DNA from: Progne subis subis
Taxonomy: Eukaryota > Chordata > Aves > Passeriformes > Hirundinidae
Length of the DNA stretch: 64,000 nt
Direction of reading: 5' to 3'
Assembly: GCA_022316685.1 (NCBI GenBank)
Contig: JAKJHU010000024.1
Span: 8,588,943-8,652,942 of the forward strand
Shown here: positions 1 through 13,965 of the stretch, in pieces
Layout: every line of letters begins with the position of its first letter
Numbering within the stretch: position 1 is the first letter of the stretch
Position numbers and translations under genes: made by a program
The notes under the pieces: generated by a model
The model's database searches: none
What the model saw: only the letters and a program-made list of their open reading frames with translations
What the model was told of the DNA's origin: nothing

Positions 1-1498
1 GCCAGTCTGCTAGTCAACTATAATTTCATAAGTTTCCTGAATCTCTCATTAAAATTTTTCTACCCACAGCTTCTACTTTTAGTACCAAAAGTTAACAACT
101 CAAAGATTCTTAAATATTCAAAGTAGCCAGAAGCGCCATCTTGCCACAGAATTTGACTATTGGTAAAAAAGAGAACAAGTAAGCAATTTAGAAATGACAA
201 ACTGAATAAGAAATGAAAGGGAAAAAAACCCATGCAAATTTATTTTAAGTGCACTTGTGAGTGCCTTTCTGTCAGTGCAGATTAAAGTAAATAATTATGC
301 ATATGTAGAGAGGCTATTAATAGCTGTACTGGGAAATACACGACATTGTTTCCATATATAGGCACCTAAAATAGAATTGATTTATAAAGAAAAAAAAACA
401 GAGTAATCAATAGCAATGAGCAACTAGTACAAAGTTTCATATCCATAATGAAGGAAGCCATCCACCATGAGTTGTGTGTTTAGTTTTGAGAAACATGAAA
501 CTGAAAATAAATTAATATAACAACTGTATGGCAAACTATTTAAGCAGTTAGGATATCCAAATCAGATTAAGATCTTTGATTTCCCTGCTTGTCTAACACA
601 TAAAAATTAAGGATGTCAAAAAAGTGCATCAAGATTATTATGCTACTACTCAGCCTTTAAAAAGAGATTTAAAAAATGTTTGTAAATAAAAAGCATGTAT
701 TTTTACAGCAGTTATTCATGCCTGTTCTGCAAGCTTTCTAGAAATAAATTTATCTATCACCTCCTTCCTTAAAGCCGGATATTATACTTTTTCAAATTCA
801 GAAGAGAAAGACAAATGACAAATGCAAAAAACCCCAAATCAAATAACAAAACCACCAAAACCCACACTAAACCCAAAAGAAATCCTTTATTCTATGCTGT
901 AAGAGTACCTGAAGTTTGCTAAAATTATGCCAAGAATGTACACTTCTCAAACAGAACAATGTAATTAAGATATAAATAATTCAGAAATATCGTTCACTGG
1001 GGTTTACCAAAGAGACTTCAGTTAATTGCTCATCCATTGAACAATAATGTATTTTGTTACAGGGGAGGTTTTTATCCCCCTACAAGCCCTATATCCCATC
1101 TGTTAAAGTGATGTTATGTTCGTCCATAAAAAGGCTTTTGCAGCCCTTGTTCCAGACAGAGTCCCTAGTAAGTCTTCAATGAAATTAAATCTCCATGATC
1201 ATTAGTAATTTGCCTTCTGAATTTTGCAGTAATTGAGTTAAAGTTCTCCTCAGCCTGAACAGTCTCAGCAGCATCTTTGTCCTTGGATTTAAGGGTTTCA
1301 GGATAGAGTTGTCTTCTTCAATCTGCTTTTGAGACAGCAGAGTTCAATCATGTGGATGTCAACACTGGAAGCTGATCACACTGCCTGTACATTTAAACAT
1401 TCTTTTTTCAATCCCCCCAAAAGCCACAGATGACACTCCTTCTGTCTCTCCTGTTATCCAGAGTTAATTATACTTTTGAACAGAAAGTATTCTCTCAC

Positions 1499-1659
1499 CT
1501 AGTTATCCAGATGTGCCACCTGGCACAAAGGTCACTGTGAAATAAATCCTTCCAAGGAGGCAACTGTGCACTCAGTGACCCTTGAAGGTCACAGTGAATA
1601 CAGAGCAAGAGTGTTCCGCAAGTGAAGCTGCTCTGGTCCTGCACTAACATGCTTTGCTG
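1499..1659 (-). other. Candidate exon (161 nt)
   Basis: On the minus strand the acceptor TTTGCTGCATCTCAG precedes an open frame beginning QQSMLVQDQSSFTCGTLLLC and running 53 codons to the donor ACTAG|GTGAGAG at 1498-1497. The interior is Cys- and His-containing and free of stops. Phase is 0 in and 2 out, which is compatible with the phase-0 end of the first coding exon. I recognise no family, and a chance frame of this size is possible. Confidence 0.25.
1529..1591. promoter_or_regulatory. Cluster of AGGTCA half-sites with an everted repeat
   Basis: AAAGGTCA ends at 1534. TGACCC (1576-1581) and AGGTCA (1586-1591) are separated by TTGA, forming an everted repeat with 4-bp spacing, a geometry that nuclear receptors can bind. 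All three half-sites fall within 63 bp. The cluster lies within a candidate exon, so one of the two readings may be wrong. Confidence 0.25.
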
Positions 1660-2387
1660 CTGAGATGCAGCAAAGGTTTGAGACAGAGCCTCATGCGCCA
1701 AAGATGAACAGCCTCAAAAGCATTCCAGTTTAAGATGAAGATAATGTCCACAATGGCAGGACAGGACAGAACATCTAATAGTTAAATCAGCGAAATGAGG
1801 TAGGACTTTTTCTTTAAGAAAAGCACCTCCCAAATGCCAAACTTAAAAGTATACTTTTAAACTGAAGTTACTTAAAATACAGCATATTCCAGCTTTATTA
1901 GACGACATTAGACAAGTCTCTGCTTAGAGTTGAATATTATTTCAAAAACTATTTTTCTCATTTGGATAAACTCCCTCCCAGGATGAACCTCACATCCTTT
2001 AAGGTGTTCTGCCCACTCAACATGAAAATTAAGTGTAAAAAGAAACAAGAGTTAGGGGCAAGGCCCAAGTCCTTTCCTTTGCAGAGCTCTAGCAGGCAGC
2101 ATGCAAAGACAGAAGAAACCATTCACATTCTCTATGCCAAGAAGCTATCAATGAATTTTGCCCAGCTCTTTCCTTTACTCTCCCTCTCCAAATCACTTAA
2201 CGCAAAAGATCTTAAGAGTGGAAATGCTCTGAAACAGATAATGACTAAACCACTCCTGCTGGCAAAACAGAGAACAGGCCTCACTGCTTTACAATCCAAG
2301 GCAAAAGAATGGGCAGCCAGTTACTGTTTCTCAGTTTCATTTTAAATTCTGGTAATGTTTTGACTGCTGCTTAAAAGAGGGGGGGCC

Positions 2388-2580
2388 AATCTTTGCTGGG
2401 TGGTCCCAGCACTGGACAGCTCAGCACAGCATCCTTCCCCCTTGTGCCACAGCGAACTGCTGGGGACCCGGTTCTGGGCGCGAGCAGCGGCCAAGGGCAG
2501 CATCACCCACCCGCCGTCAAGGCGTGGGCAGCAGCGAGAGGCAGCACTGCACACCTCTTTGCAGTGGCAGAAGACGTTTC
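2388..2580. other. Isolated GC-rich islet
   Basis: About 190 bp with several CpGs stands out from AT-rich flanks. Both strands are open for 70 to 96 codons, which follows from the composition. No splice sites, repeat signature or protein similarity is evident. It could be a decayed repeat, a small regulatory element or a remnant exon. Confidence 0.4.
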
Positions 2581-2685
2581 TGAGCCACTGCGGATTTCTG
2601 AAACATTTCAGTGTGTAACAAAACTGAAGATATGCTTACCACCATTAACAATCAACGACCACAAATTAGATATTACTGCTTAATT

Positions 2686-2704
2686 AAAAAAAAAAAAAAA
2701 AAAA
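2686..2704 (+). repeat. A(19) tract
   Basis: An uninterrupted run of 19 A. Read on the minus strand it is a T-run ending 10 bases before an AG, so it could act as a polypyrimidine tract for a 36-nt candidate microexon at 2640-2675. Confidence 0.8.
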
Positions 2705-3764
2705 GTCCATTTAGGCAGCCTTCCCATTGCCCAACCTCATTTTCATTGCTGGCTCAAAGACTATCTATTTACATAGATTAATTCAAGATGCCAGCCTTCA
2801 ACTTCTTTACTTCGGGGAAATGTTTTAAGTATAGTTGCTGAAAATAATGAGTAGTGGTCTAAGCATGTCTTTTAATAATACAGTCTATTCTGGCTGGTGT
2901 GGTGAAAGAAAGTAGTAATACTGTTTGTGAAAACCATGTGGGCCTGCACTTTCGCTTCAGATCAATTCTGAAACAAATACTTGGTGAAGCAGGTGCTTTG
3001 ACATACTGCATATACCACCAAAATCACATTTAAGAATAAAACATAAACTGCATGGCAGTGGCACTGCTGAAGAGAGTACCATGAAGCTGAACACACCAGA
3101 GAATCAGTTTGAGCTGTGTAAACTGAACGGCTTTGAATTCTAAATGAGATTCTCAAACTGCCCCTCTTAGAAGATAAAACTCTGCAAATTAGTAACTCCT
3201 GAAGACTTGCTCCTAAGAGCTCAGTAGAATTTCACTCTGCTATACCATATATTCATTATAGAGAAGATTGATTAGAGCAAGAATTTAGATTGCTCATTTC
3301 CGTTAGAAGTTGTTATAGAAAGGTAAGTGAAGCCTTAAACTACACCACGCTTAATAGCTGATGTGTGCTTGTGCACCATATTATTTACATTTCACATTGA
3401 AGAACTACTAGCACACACTAGACCTGCCTTCAGGAAAAATCCCAAACCAGAACTTATCAAAACTCACAGTAAAACTGCTTACATTTTTTCCTTACAGTAT
3501 TAGCATTTCTTTTCATATGCTCTTGAATTTTAGTAATCATTTCAATAGACAAGGAGACTAAAAAACCTGTTTGACAAATACAGTAAAAAAAAAGCTATAT
3601 AAAAATAGGATTTTCATCTTATGTATGATTAAAAAAGTTATAACCCAAAAAGACTAAACTTTTATTAACTTGTAATTTAATTTTGAAGACTTAGAAGTAC
3701 AGATTTTGAACTACTAGGTATCTTAGTACAACAACTTTATGAATAATTTTTTAGGGGGAGGAAG

Positions 3765-3801
3765 AAAAAAAAAAAAAAAAAAGGAAAAGGAAAAAAAAGC
3801 T
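3765..3801 (+). repeat. Purine-only A-rich tract
   Basis: An A-run followed by GGAAAAGGAAAAAAAAG; every base in the stretch is a purine. Low complexity, no further function visible. Confidence 0.8.
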
Positions 3802-5608
3802 GCTTTTCTGAGCTAACTGCCAAGGTCCCCGAAGTTCTCTACAGTAATTCCTAAAACTAGATTAGCCTTTGATTTTATGAACTATGAACAATGTTAATCA
3901 ATTGCAAACTTCCCTTCTCCCCGAAGTCATTCATAAAATCAGATGTGACGATTTGTCTGGATTACTGGAACTACATGGACTATTTCCTCCTGCTCAGAAT
4001 CAAATGTGAATCCGGTCAAGATCTCAGCACTCACCCAATGTCAAGAATTAAAAAACAACAACAACCTGGAGGCTTAATAGCTTGTGGCATTAGTTTGCTG
4101 TGCTAACATGTCACAAAACAGGATTTAATCTTAGTCACAGCTTTCTGCTTTGTACCAAGAGGCTGTTTAAGGCAGAAATAGCCGCAGTCCACTACATCAT
4201 ACATGGGTGAATTCACGTAGGACACTGATTAAATGGGGTTCAATTCCTGTGCACAAACAGCAAGTGCCCAACTGCATCTGTAAGAGATGAAATGGATTTT
4301 TAAAAAAGGAAAAACGTGTTCATTAAATTGGGAGGTCTTTAATCAGCTGGTCACCTCTGCTATGCTCTCCCTGTTTGGGCTGTTGTCCTGATGAATACTT
4401 TGGGAGGAATGTTTCCTTTTACTCACACAATAGCTGCTGGGCTGCAGCAGGCTCCTGCAGCTCCGGTACGAAAAACTGTGTGGCCCGACTCAGCGAAAAC
4501 ACCTCATGTAAACAGGTAATAAAATTCCCTGGGGAGTCCTCACTATCTAGCATCCAGCCACCGAAAATCCCTGACTCAGCCAGGATTTTCTAACACAAAG
4601 AGCATGGCCCCCAAAGGTGCTCCAACTGCACTGAAGACTTGCTTACAGAACTAGAAGTTGTGTCCATGCAGTACTGTGCCAACACTAATGAGAGAAAGGG
4701 GCATAGGAGAGATTTCTTTGCTACAGAATGGAAAGAAAACATTTTAAGAAATGATGCTTTCAGCTGCTTCTCATTGTAGCAGCTCCTGATGCTTTTACAC
4801 TAGAAGAACCTGCAAAGAGGGTTGCAAAGAAACAGGACATTGAAAGAAAATCTTCACACTGTTCTCATGACCACAAAAACCTGACTGAGGCTATGGCAGG
4901 ACACAGGTGATGAGCACGCAAATGGGAGATCAGCAAATGGCTACAGTAGCCAAGAAGCATGACTACATATTCTGGCAACAGGCGTGGTACAAACACTTCA
5001 GCAATTTCCAAACTTTTATCTGTAACTTGAAGGTCCAACTCCAAGCCAAAAAAATTCCAAGAGAGTCCAGTACAGTGGAAAATGAACTTCCCCTCTCTAG
5101 TTTCAGATGCGCCAAAGAAATAGCAAACTCCCAGTTCCCATGAATAGGCTGTCACAACCTTTATTAACATGTTCCCAAGAAGATCAATATATGAAATTAT
5201 GCCTGTAATAATGCCACTTCTTCATTCTCTATGAGACTTTGCTTAGTTTTCATTTAGCTTCTCATCACATATAAGAATAATATACTCAGAAGAAAACTGC
5301 ATTTTATGTAAATAGTATGGTTTCAAGCAGACCACACACGGTAGGTGAAGCTCTATTAAATGCCAATATATAAACAATCCCTTTCAAGATACAGGGAAAA
5401 AGATTTTATGAAATGTTAATACCATAGTGCATGCTGAAAATATTGCCAATAATGATGTATCATAGAATCGTGCCAAGAAGACTGAAGTAATTCCACTAAA
5501 ACACAGCCTCACCAAGATGCATGTAATCAAAGCACTGAAATGAGAATTTCTCAGCTAATGCCTGTAACGTTATCATGGCATATATTAATAATGTGGTAAA
5601 TATACACA

Positions 5609-5655
5609 TTCCCTTTAAAAGATGAGGAAAACAGGTGGATTAAGTGACAGTTCAA
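5609..5655 (+). mobile_element. Possible MIR core fragment
   Basis: The segment AGATGAGGAAA followed shortly by TTAAGTGAC resembles the conserved central part of MIR SINEs, with an internal deletion relative to the usual core. It is only about 45 bp long, so the call is tentative. The better-preserved copy at 18121-18253 makes it more credible. Confidence 0.3.
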
Positions 5656-8600
5656 CAAATGAAAGAGAAGCAAGTTCAAAGAAGCACAAAATATTTCAAG
5701 ACAAAGTTCCTCAGCCACAGAGCCTGGAGTGGAGTTGTACACTACCTGTTCTGTGAAAACAGACAGGTATCTGTGTCCTACCTCCTACTGCCAACAGAGG
5801 AATTTCATGCAAAAAGTTGTTCTGCATTTTCTAAATCTGAGCTGAAAAATTTAGTCTTCTTTTGAGAAATGTCTTGGTTAAAAAAAATTTTGACGTCCCA
5901 TAAAAACATGAATACTGGTAACAGCAGAGAAATGAGCATTTTTGTGTGTGTTTGACAGTTGAAGACTTCTTTAAAATAAAAACCCCTTAAATTTTAAAAC
6001 TGATAGCAAAACTATGTATTGTGAGGGACTTAGGCATTTGTGAATTTTGGGGTTTTTTTGCTTGTTACTTTAAACACTGTTAAAAACCCCATAGGAGTTA
6101 ACTTTTTTTTTCTTTTTTTTTCCTTTTCAGGAGAACACCTACGATTTTCTGTTACCATATAAATATATAAACAACTTCATCCTAATGGCCTAAAATTATT
6201 TCCTGTATATATACTGCATGTACTTTTAAAATACACTTGCCAAACCCTACATGGGGGTATCCAAGGTATCCATTTCTTTCAGAAATCCATAGTCATTTTG
6301 AATTACTACCAGAGACTGAAACAAGGGAGGGGGCTTGACAGAAATTCTTATCACAAGACTTGTCTCAGTTTGACTTGACTGACTTCTCTGTAGTTACATT
6401 AAGCTCAAGTTTGGTGCAAACAGTCATTCTAATGCTCTGAAGTGCTTGAAGTCTAACATAAGTTCCTCAGGAAACAGAACTATTTCAGATAAAGGTAAGG
6501 TCATGCAAATGTGTGGTGAATTTGCCTCTAAGTATGAGTAATACAGAAACTAATCTGTCCAGAAGGGAGAAATGCCTTCCCCCTTCCCCACGCTGCTTCC
6601 ACCATAACCAGTAAAATATCTCTTGAAGTGCACGTTAAAGCAAACACCTAAACTCAAGAATTTCTGCTGCTGCTGAAAGTTAGTCTAATTTAGTTCTATA
6701 TCACCCCAATATAAATATGTTTATTGCATTTTTTCATATAAAACACTTACCTGTTTTTATCTAACATTCAGAGCAGAGTAATATTATATACGTAGCTCAA
6801 GATGGTAAAAAAAAATAATGTCACTACATCGTCCAAACTACAGGATGTGGTATTTAATTTGGTAGAAGAGATTTTCAAAGGTAAAGAGGTCAAGTTAACA
6901 GACATGAGTCACAATCATGTCTTATGACTTTGATAACTCCTCCTCAAATTCAATGCACACTGTACAAAGGTGATAATTTGGTGGGCATGCATCCAAAAAT
7001 GTATTTAATTTAAAGGGTAGTTACCATTGCAACCATACATTTTCAACAGCTGTAATATTAGCATTAAAATAAACGTGTTGGTAAACTTCTGCTTGTGAAG
7101 GAGTTTTAATTACTATGCAGAAATACAAAAATAAAACCTCACTAAAACAAACTTCTAATTTATTAATGCTTAATGACAATCAGGTCCAATCCCAGTGGTA
7201 AGGTATTTTTCTCATCTTATGATAAAAATGAATTAAGCACTAAAAAGGTATTATTATCTAGCTTGGGTAATGCAACAGATTGACTATTCTGTTCATCCAT
7301 AAATCACAGTATCAGCTGTTGCCACATCTGTTAAGTGGTGGTAGTTCAGTGTAACACACTTTAACTAAACTGCAAGAGAAGAATGCTACAATGCCTTGCT
7401 ACAGAAACAAATCATTACAACTGGAACTTCTCAGTCCTAGCAGTGCAGGTTAAAAGTCTTAAACATTGAAATGATGCAAAACAAATCCTCAGAATAAACA
7501 GGAATTTCTCAACAACACATTCAAGTATCAGGACATTGTTAAAGACCAATACACTGAATTTCTTTAATATGAAAAGCACAATTAAGGAGTCCCTGTATAA
7601 GAATCTCTCTTTCTGAGATGGATAGCCAGCAACCAAAAAGAAAAGCCCCGCAAATTTCTTTGTTTCTGGCAATTTGAACTTTCAGCACAGGCAACTGATA
7701 TGTTAGTCCATTTTACTTTACTATGTTTCACAGGAGCTATTTTTAGCCATTTCAAAACTAATGGAAGAGTTGAGAGTGTACATTCCACTCAAATTAAGCC
7801 ATCATCTTTAGCAGCCAACTATTTTGTACATTATAAATGCAGCAATACGTATCAGAGATAATACTAACATCTGTTTTATAAGGCAAGAGGCCAAGGGACT
7901 AAATACTAGGTCCTGGTGAAGGAACCAGATTTTTTGCTTTCTAGGACAGAGCTTATGGGTTCTCCCAGCCTGGTAGCTGAATCTGTTATTACAGGAAAAG
8001 GAAGTATATTTTTATTTATACCAAGGATCTGTGTCTTCATACACTACAATTGAGAAGTCTTTCACAGTAGCTTGGGTTGTTATATCTGAAGTTACTGAAG
8101 TTCACAGCCTACACTCCAGCCAGCTGGAAATCCTGCTCCTGCTATCACCTCCAGCAGTCAAAAAAGGCTGGGAAAGTCTCCTTAATTCCTTTCCTCATCT
8201 TTTACAGGTGATCAGTAGAAAAGATCACTTTTCCTATTGGGTCTGCCACACCCAACATTCCATCTGTAGAGATGCAGGCATCTCATTCCATGCTCTTCCA
8301 GTAAAGTTTACGGATGAGCACAGGGTTATTTATAGAAGCATTACTTCACGTCCCATTTGTCTGAGACTTCTTCAGAGCATCACTGATGCACACTGTGATA
8401 CATTTGAATATTATTTTTGCAATCTTTCTTTCTCTGAGGCTTAAAATATGGTAGAAAGATTCTCACTGGCTTTTAATGTCCATTTTCTCTTTCAGAATTC
8501 CCTAGGCATTATAGAATAATGAAGAAATAGAATCCTGTCTTAACCTACAACAGAAGCCAAAAGAAAATTGCCTGACTTAAATGCTTTATGTGCAACAGCA

Positions 8601-11600
8601 ATGAAAAAGAGGCAAACGATTTCATTTACTACGTGGATTCTTAATACATTTCTAAATACAAACCTGCCTATAGCTTTGCTTTTAAAACCTTTCTACATTT
8701 TCTTAGTTTTTAGGAGCCCTGATTCCCCAATCATGGGATTATCAGGAATATTGACTGCAATATAGTACTCCAAGTAAATCTACTTTATTGTGACCTAAAA
8801 TGAACATAGGACTTACATACAAAGTTCGCAGTGAAAAGTGTAAAGAATAAAAGCCTAGGATTTTAGCAAAGGATTTCTTAATGCATTTTGAACAAATTTT
8901 ACTCCTTATGTTCTGTCTCAGCACCATCTCCTAAGTAAGCTGTTTCCTGTTTTGCACACATACTTGCAAAATACTATCCTCCATCTAGCTCTTGTTACCA
9001 GCACAGTTCAATACCAGTTAAATAGGAATTGGGAAACATTGGTTTCAAAATAATCAGTGCACCAATGAAACCTGTAATGTAACAGAAATAAAGTGGAACA
9101 AAACAGTTTTTCAATGCATCATGTACAGACATACATAAAAAACTGTATCTTAAAGGATATCCTATAAACCCATGTATACATAACAATAGCAAAAAAGTCT
9201 CACTCTACAACTGCAGTAAATTAGGGGAATGATGCTGGTTTTTTATACTGCTGAGTATTCAGAAAACCCACAACGAGACATATTTGTTAGTGATCTCAAT
9301 ACTCCTCCTTTTTCAGAGTGGGGAAGGTTACACATGCATTCTATGTGTGTTCCAGCAGCAATCCTGTGAATGGAACCTTGAATGTGGTATGGAACCTGTT
9401 CATCCCAAATCAATCCATCTTTTAATATGAAAAGCCTCACCCTATTTTACCAGGCTCATACAAACAGCAGTTTTCATAGACGCAATTTCAAAAAACACCC
9501 TAGAAATACTTGTTGCCAATGTGAATCTGATTTTGGTATGCTGCTAACTTTTGAGGCATTTTTCTTCAAGACTAGAAGTTTTCCATTTCAGTTTGGCAGT
9601 ATTTCAGTTAGCAGCCAGAGAAAAACCTTCAGGTACTACTAGAAACTGTAGCATGAAGAGTATGTCAACCAAAAGTAGAATATTCTGCTTTATTAATAAC
9701 TAAGAACACCAAAAAAATACTCTAGATATGACATTGAGCAAAACCTTCATGAAGAAGTGCCTTAAGCTAAGGAAATAAAGTACGGCAGTCAGAAGCTATT
9801 TATGGTTGAAGTTTAACCTGCCGCATTCCCCAGAGTATCTACAATGTATTCCTCTATAATGACCTGTCTAATCTAAAGCATGTCATCTTCAGGAGACAAA
9901 AATACACAAATTAACTTCTGACTGAAAAATACCAGCAGGAGGATGACTCCTACTTGATGAAAGAAACTTGTATATTCTGAAATTTAAGTCTTAGACAGTT
10001 GTGGCTGTTTCCTAGCTGCACTTGGAAGGGCTGATTTTGAGTTTTTGAGTGGGTGGGGCACCTTTTTTTGATGCTCTCCCAAGATTTGTATTAAAGATAT
10101 CAAGAGTCACAGGAGAAAAATAAAAATCAGTCTCTATAATAAAAAAATAAATTAAACTACAAAAATAAAGTGCAGTCCCAATCTGTCTACACCATTTTCC
10201 AAATTAAGCTAAGATACTATATTTAGCTCAGGCTACCATCCTCTCAACTCCAAATATCTCTGACCTCTCTGAGGTTTAGTGGTTTCTTTTTCATGCCCTT
10301 CACACTGTTTTACCCAGCCAGGACACAATGAATCCAGCATTATTATGAACTTTCTGGGGTACAGCCAATGCTTCTGCCTAGGCACAGGTCCTCCCCATTT
10401 TCTGAAGATGCCAGAACCACAGCCAGCTAACCCTGAGTGAGGAAGAGGCAGCTCTGTTCACTCCCAGTATATGCCAGTAAAACTCTCACTGCCTTTGTAC
10501 CTCATGTTTGCAGGAATTCTCAGGAGCTGTACTTCACTATGTACTAAGTATATTCATTGCAATAAAGAAACGTGATATATTTCAGGAGAGTAGACAGATT
10601 ACTTTACAACAGTGGAAAAATTAATAGAAGCAATTAGAAGTATCTGACATTTTCAATGTACATTGTTGGCAAACTAGTGGAAGAATTTGCAGAAAAAACT
10701 ACATGCCAGATAGATATGAAGAAGAAAATAATTTAGCTCCATAGTTCAGAAAATATATGTGAATCAATTCAGAATAGGGACGCTTGTAGTTAAGTTTTAA
10801 AAATCTGTTTTCTTGAAGTACTGTATAAACCTTAAATTGACAGTGAATTAATTAAAGTAGATGAAATATATGGGAAGGGAGGCAAACACTGAAGAAAGGA
10901 AATGCTACTTTTGAGCTCATAAAACAGTATAGTTTATTGTAGAAAGAAAAAAAAAAAAAATTGCAAAAATGGGAGACCATTAGCAGAACTTATATCTCCC
11001 TTGCTTTTCTTTCATACCCAAGGTCATGTAGTTCAAGAATACCACTGGAGTTAAAGAAATCAATTCCCACATGCACAGAAACTGCTGCCCTGACAGTGTC
11101 ACTCCCATCAGTGAGTTACTCCCATCCAAAAGAAACACTTCAAACTGGTGCTGGCTGCTAACCTGAAAAATATATGATGATACTGGACACCCCTCTACAG
11201 TAGGCCATCATTCCTTTTCCTTCTGCACTTAAGAAACTTATAAGGATTTAAAAAAAAATCTGTTAGAATTAGTTTAATTAAAACTCGAGAATATATTCAC
11301 TTGCTCTCTTCTATGGAATCCTAATACAGATAAAGACCGATTTCTAAAGCAATTAAATTTACAATTGTAAATCATTTCTGCACTAGGTAGCATGTTACAA
11401 GTAAAGGCAGAATTCAAAAAAGGAGTTTGCCCCGAAAACAAAAATTAACTGCTGATAAATGCCACTTACTTTGCCATATATTAATATTTTATTTGAAAAA
11501 AGTACATGCAAAATGTAAAGAAAAAATGTCAGATTGAGATGTTCCTTTGTGAAAGGGCTTGCTTATATGCTGAGGAATTATATCTGAACCAGCTCAATAA

Positions 11601-13112
11601 AAATTAATAGTTAAAACTAATTTTTTTCACTCAACAGAAAAATACTTAGTTTGACTCACACTAACTTGAATGAACAAAGGAATACAATTAAAAAACCCTC
11701 TGAAAGAAATTACATTGTTCTAATGTTGAAGCACTGTCTGTTTTAATTTTCAAAATGTCGTGTTCCCTTCTCTTCAGGAGAGGAGAGATTTGCAAAGATG
11801 CAAATCATAGCAACTTGAAGAAAACTCCCTAAATAACAAGTTAACTTTCAGTAACAAAATTTAAGTAATCTTTCTGAGGACCCCTAGTTATGGCTATTAC
11901 AATTCGCAAATCATAACTTTTGACATTCAGGCATCCTCAGCCTAAAACAACGGCTTCGTATGAGCTTACAAATAAGCAACAAACAAACTCAAATATTGAA
12001 GAAAACATGCTTCCATTAAAGGAGATTGTCGAGTCCCAAATGGGCAGCAGTTCAAGAATGCTACATGAGTAGTCAGGCATGTACGATTTACAGTACAGTT
12101 TTTACTTTTCTACTGCTGTCACTAAGTTTAGAATATGTGTACAAAAAGGCTTTGCTGATTTCAAAATGTTCTGTAGATCTGTATGCTTGTTTTTCTACTT
12201 TTCAATACAGGTCTTTGAAACTTTGACTTTGTCTTCTGTAATCTTTTGCTAGAATCTGGTTTACTTTATCCGGTCCTCCTGTCTGATTATGCCCATGTAA
12301 TTCCCTACATGCTCAGGATGGGTTGCAGGCAGCACACACCTTCACAACTTCAGAGGTGAATAATACTTGTCAGGAAAGCTGACATTTCTTTGTCACCATT
12401 TATCTTATAATTTTAGCTCCCACAACTTGAGTATTAGGAAAGAAAGAATCTTGTCAGTTCATATGCAGATCTATGTATAAAGGAAACATCCTCTTAAAAC
12501 ACATTCCACTTATTTGTCTTGCAGTGTCTTCCCATATAAATAAACATATAAAGTTGAAAAGAAATGGATGGTTTTACATATTGTGCTTGTAAAAAGCAAC
12601 AGGCCACACGGTCAATTTGCATTCCTTCTAAATTCTCAGCAATAGCTTTGGATGCTTTTGGGCTTATGTTACTCAAAAATCCAAGTGATAACGTGTATCA
12701 CAATGATGAAAAAGAAACTTCAATCTCATATCTAGTAAGCTCAGGACTGTAAACAGGGCAAGTCCTAAAATCTAGCATAAAAGGAAGGGGTTATGTTCCT
12801 CTTCCTGCTGAAGAGAAATAAGGAAGGTAGAAAAACAGACCAAAGTGAGGTTTTTCCCATTTTAATAAGGACTGGCATAAAGTTTCTAGCCTACATTATA
12901 GAGATAAGCCTGTTGTTACCATAGAGCTTTGGACCACCTGGAATCACAAAAAACAATCGCCTTGTTTATTTTAAACATAATCTTTCACCTCAACAGCACA
13001 AATATAAAATAATACATTTAGGGTTTGCAAGTACAAGGAGAATGAGAAAGAATTGATAATTTTGAAATTAATTCAACACAAGTACATTGAAAACATTTCA
13101 TCACTTGGTTAC

Positions 13113-13171
13113 CTTAAACTTCTTCTGCACCAGATTTTTAGGCCTTTTCTTCCCCAAATTTGGCTGGACCT
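13113..13171 (-). other. Candidate coding exon (59 nt)
   Basis: On the minus strand the acceptor GATGCTGTGTTTCAG is followed by AG and then 19 open codons, VQPNLGKKRPKNLVQKKFK, ending at the donor AAG|GTAACC at 13112-13111. Both splice sites are good, the frame is stop-free, and the Lys-rich peptide looks more protein-like than surrounding chance frames. The exon would start by completing a split codon and end in phase 0. Since the first coding exon ends in phase 0, at least one intervening exon would be required. The family is not recognised. Confidence 0.35.
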
Positions 13172-13963
13172 CTGAAACACAGCATCAATCTTGTACACAG
13201 TAGTTCAGAGTCCTCTAAGTGGTGCTTTAATTAATGCTCCTGTGACCATTCAGAGATATTTTCTTATTGCAAACATTCAACTCATCACTGTATGTTTTTT
13301 TTTTTCCCTACTGAATATTCAAATGTCTCACAGTTATCAAGCTACTCGTTAACTGACAAATGTATTCATACCAAGCTATATATAATACCTCAGTCTCTTA
13401 ATAATCTTTATGGGCAGTACTTTATAATATTACTCGCACAATACTTTGCCTTCACTCCAAAATTCAATCCCATCCATTTCAATTGTACACTCACTTTTTC
13501 CTCCATTTCAGTTAGAGAAATAACAAAAAGACTTAAGATCTTTCAAAACAACTTCTTGCTCTGAGTGCATAATAAAATGTTTAACAGGAAAGATTTACCA
13601 CTTCTGAAAGTTACCTAATAAACTTGGGGTTATATCCCTACACTGACCTCGGATACTGCTACAAAACCTTATCGCTGTTCTCAGCCTTCCACATCAAACT
13701 AAATGTAACTACACCTTCCACCCTTGCATGATGTTCAAACCAATTCTATTTTTAATGCTTTTTCCGACAAACAGGTTTTCACTGCCACATGCATATTGTG
13801 AGACGTTCTGCTTGAAGAATGTCAAGCTAGAAAAGAATTGTCACAGACAATGCTTGGACTGTTCATTATCTGCACATTCACCTGCAGCAGAATCAGACTC
13901 TTCAGTCCTTAGCTGTGAATCTGTAATCTGATAAACATTTTACTGCATGAACCACCACTGCAG

Positions 13964-13965
<2 letters not shown>

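Larger units (their letters stand above)
1..13112 (-). other. AT-rich intron-like sequence of the minus-strand gene
   Basis: About 13 kb of AT-rich DNA with short A-tracts and no secure exon. It is downstream of the first coding exon on the minus strand, so it is most simply intron or lies between later exons. Items of note are a candidate exon (1499-1659), a nuclear-receptor-like everted repeat inside it, a GC-rich islet (2388-2580), a small possible MIR core (5609-5655) and A-rich tracts at 2686-2704 and 3765-3801. I see no intact transposon. Confidence 0.5.

Noticed and set aside
6752..6800. Perfect minus-strand donor CAG|GTAAGT at 6751-6750
   Set aside because: All three frames of the preceding sequence contain stop codons within about 45 bases after the nearest plausible acceptor, so no coding exon fits.
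8031..8444. 137-codon plus-strand frame, among the longest outside repeats
   Set aside because: Composition matches the local background, no splice or start context, and no recognised motif. Opposite in strand to the resident gene.
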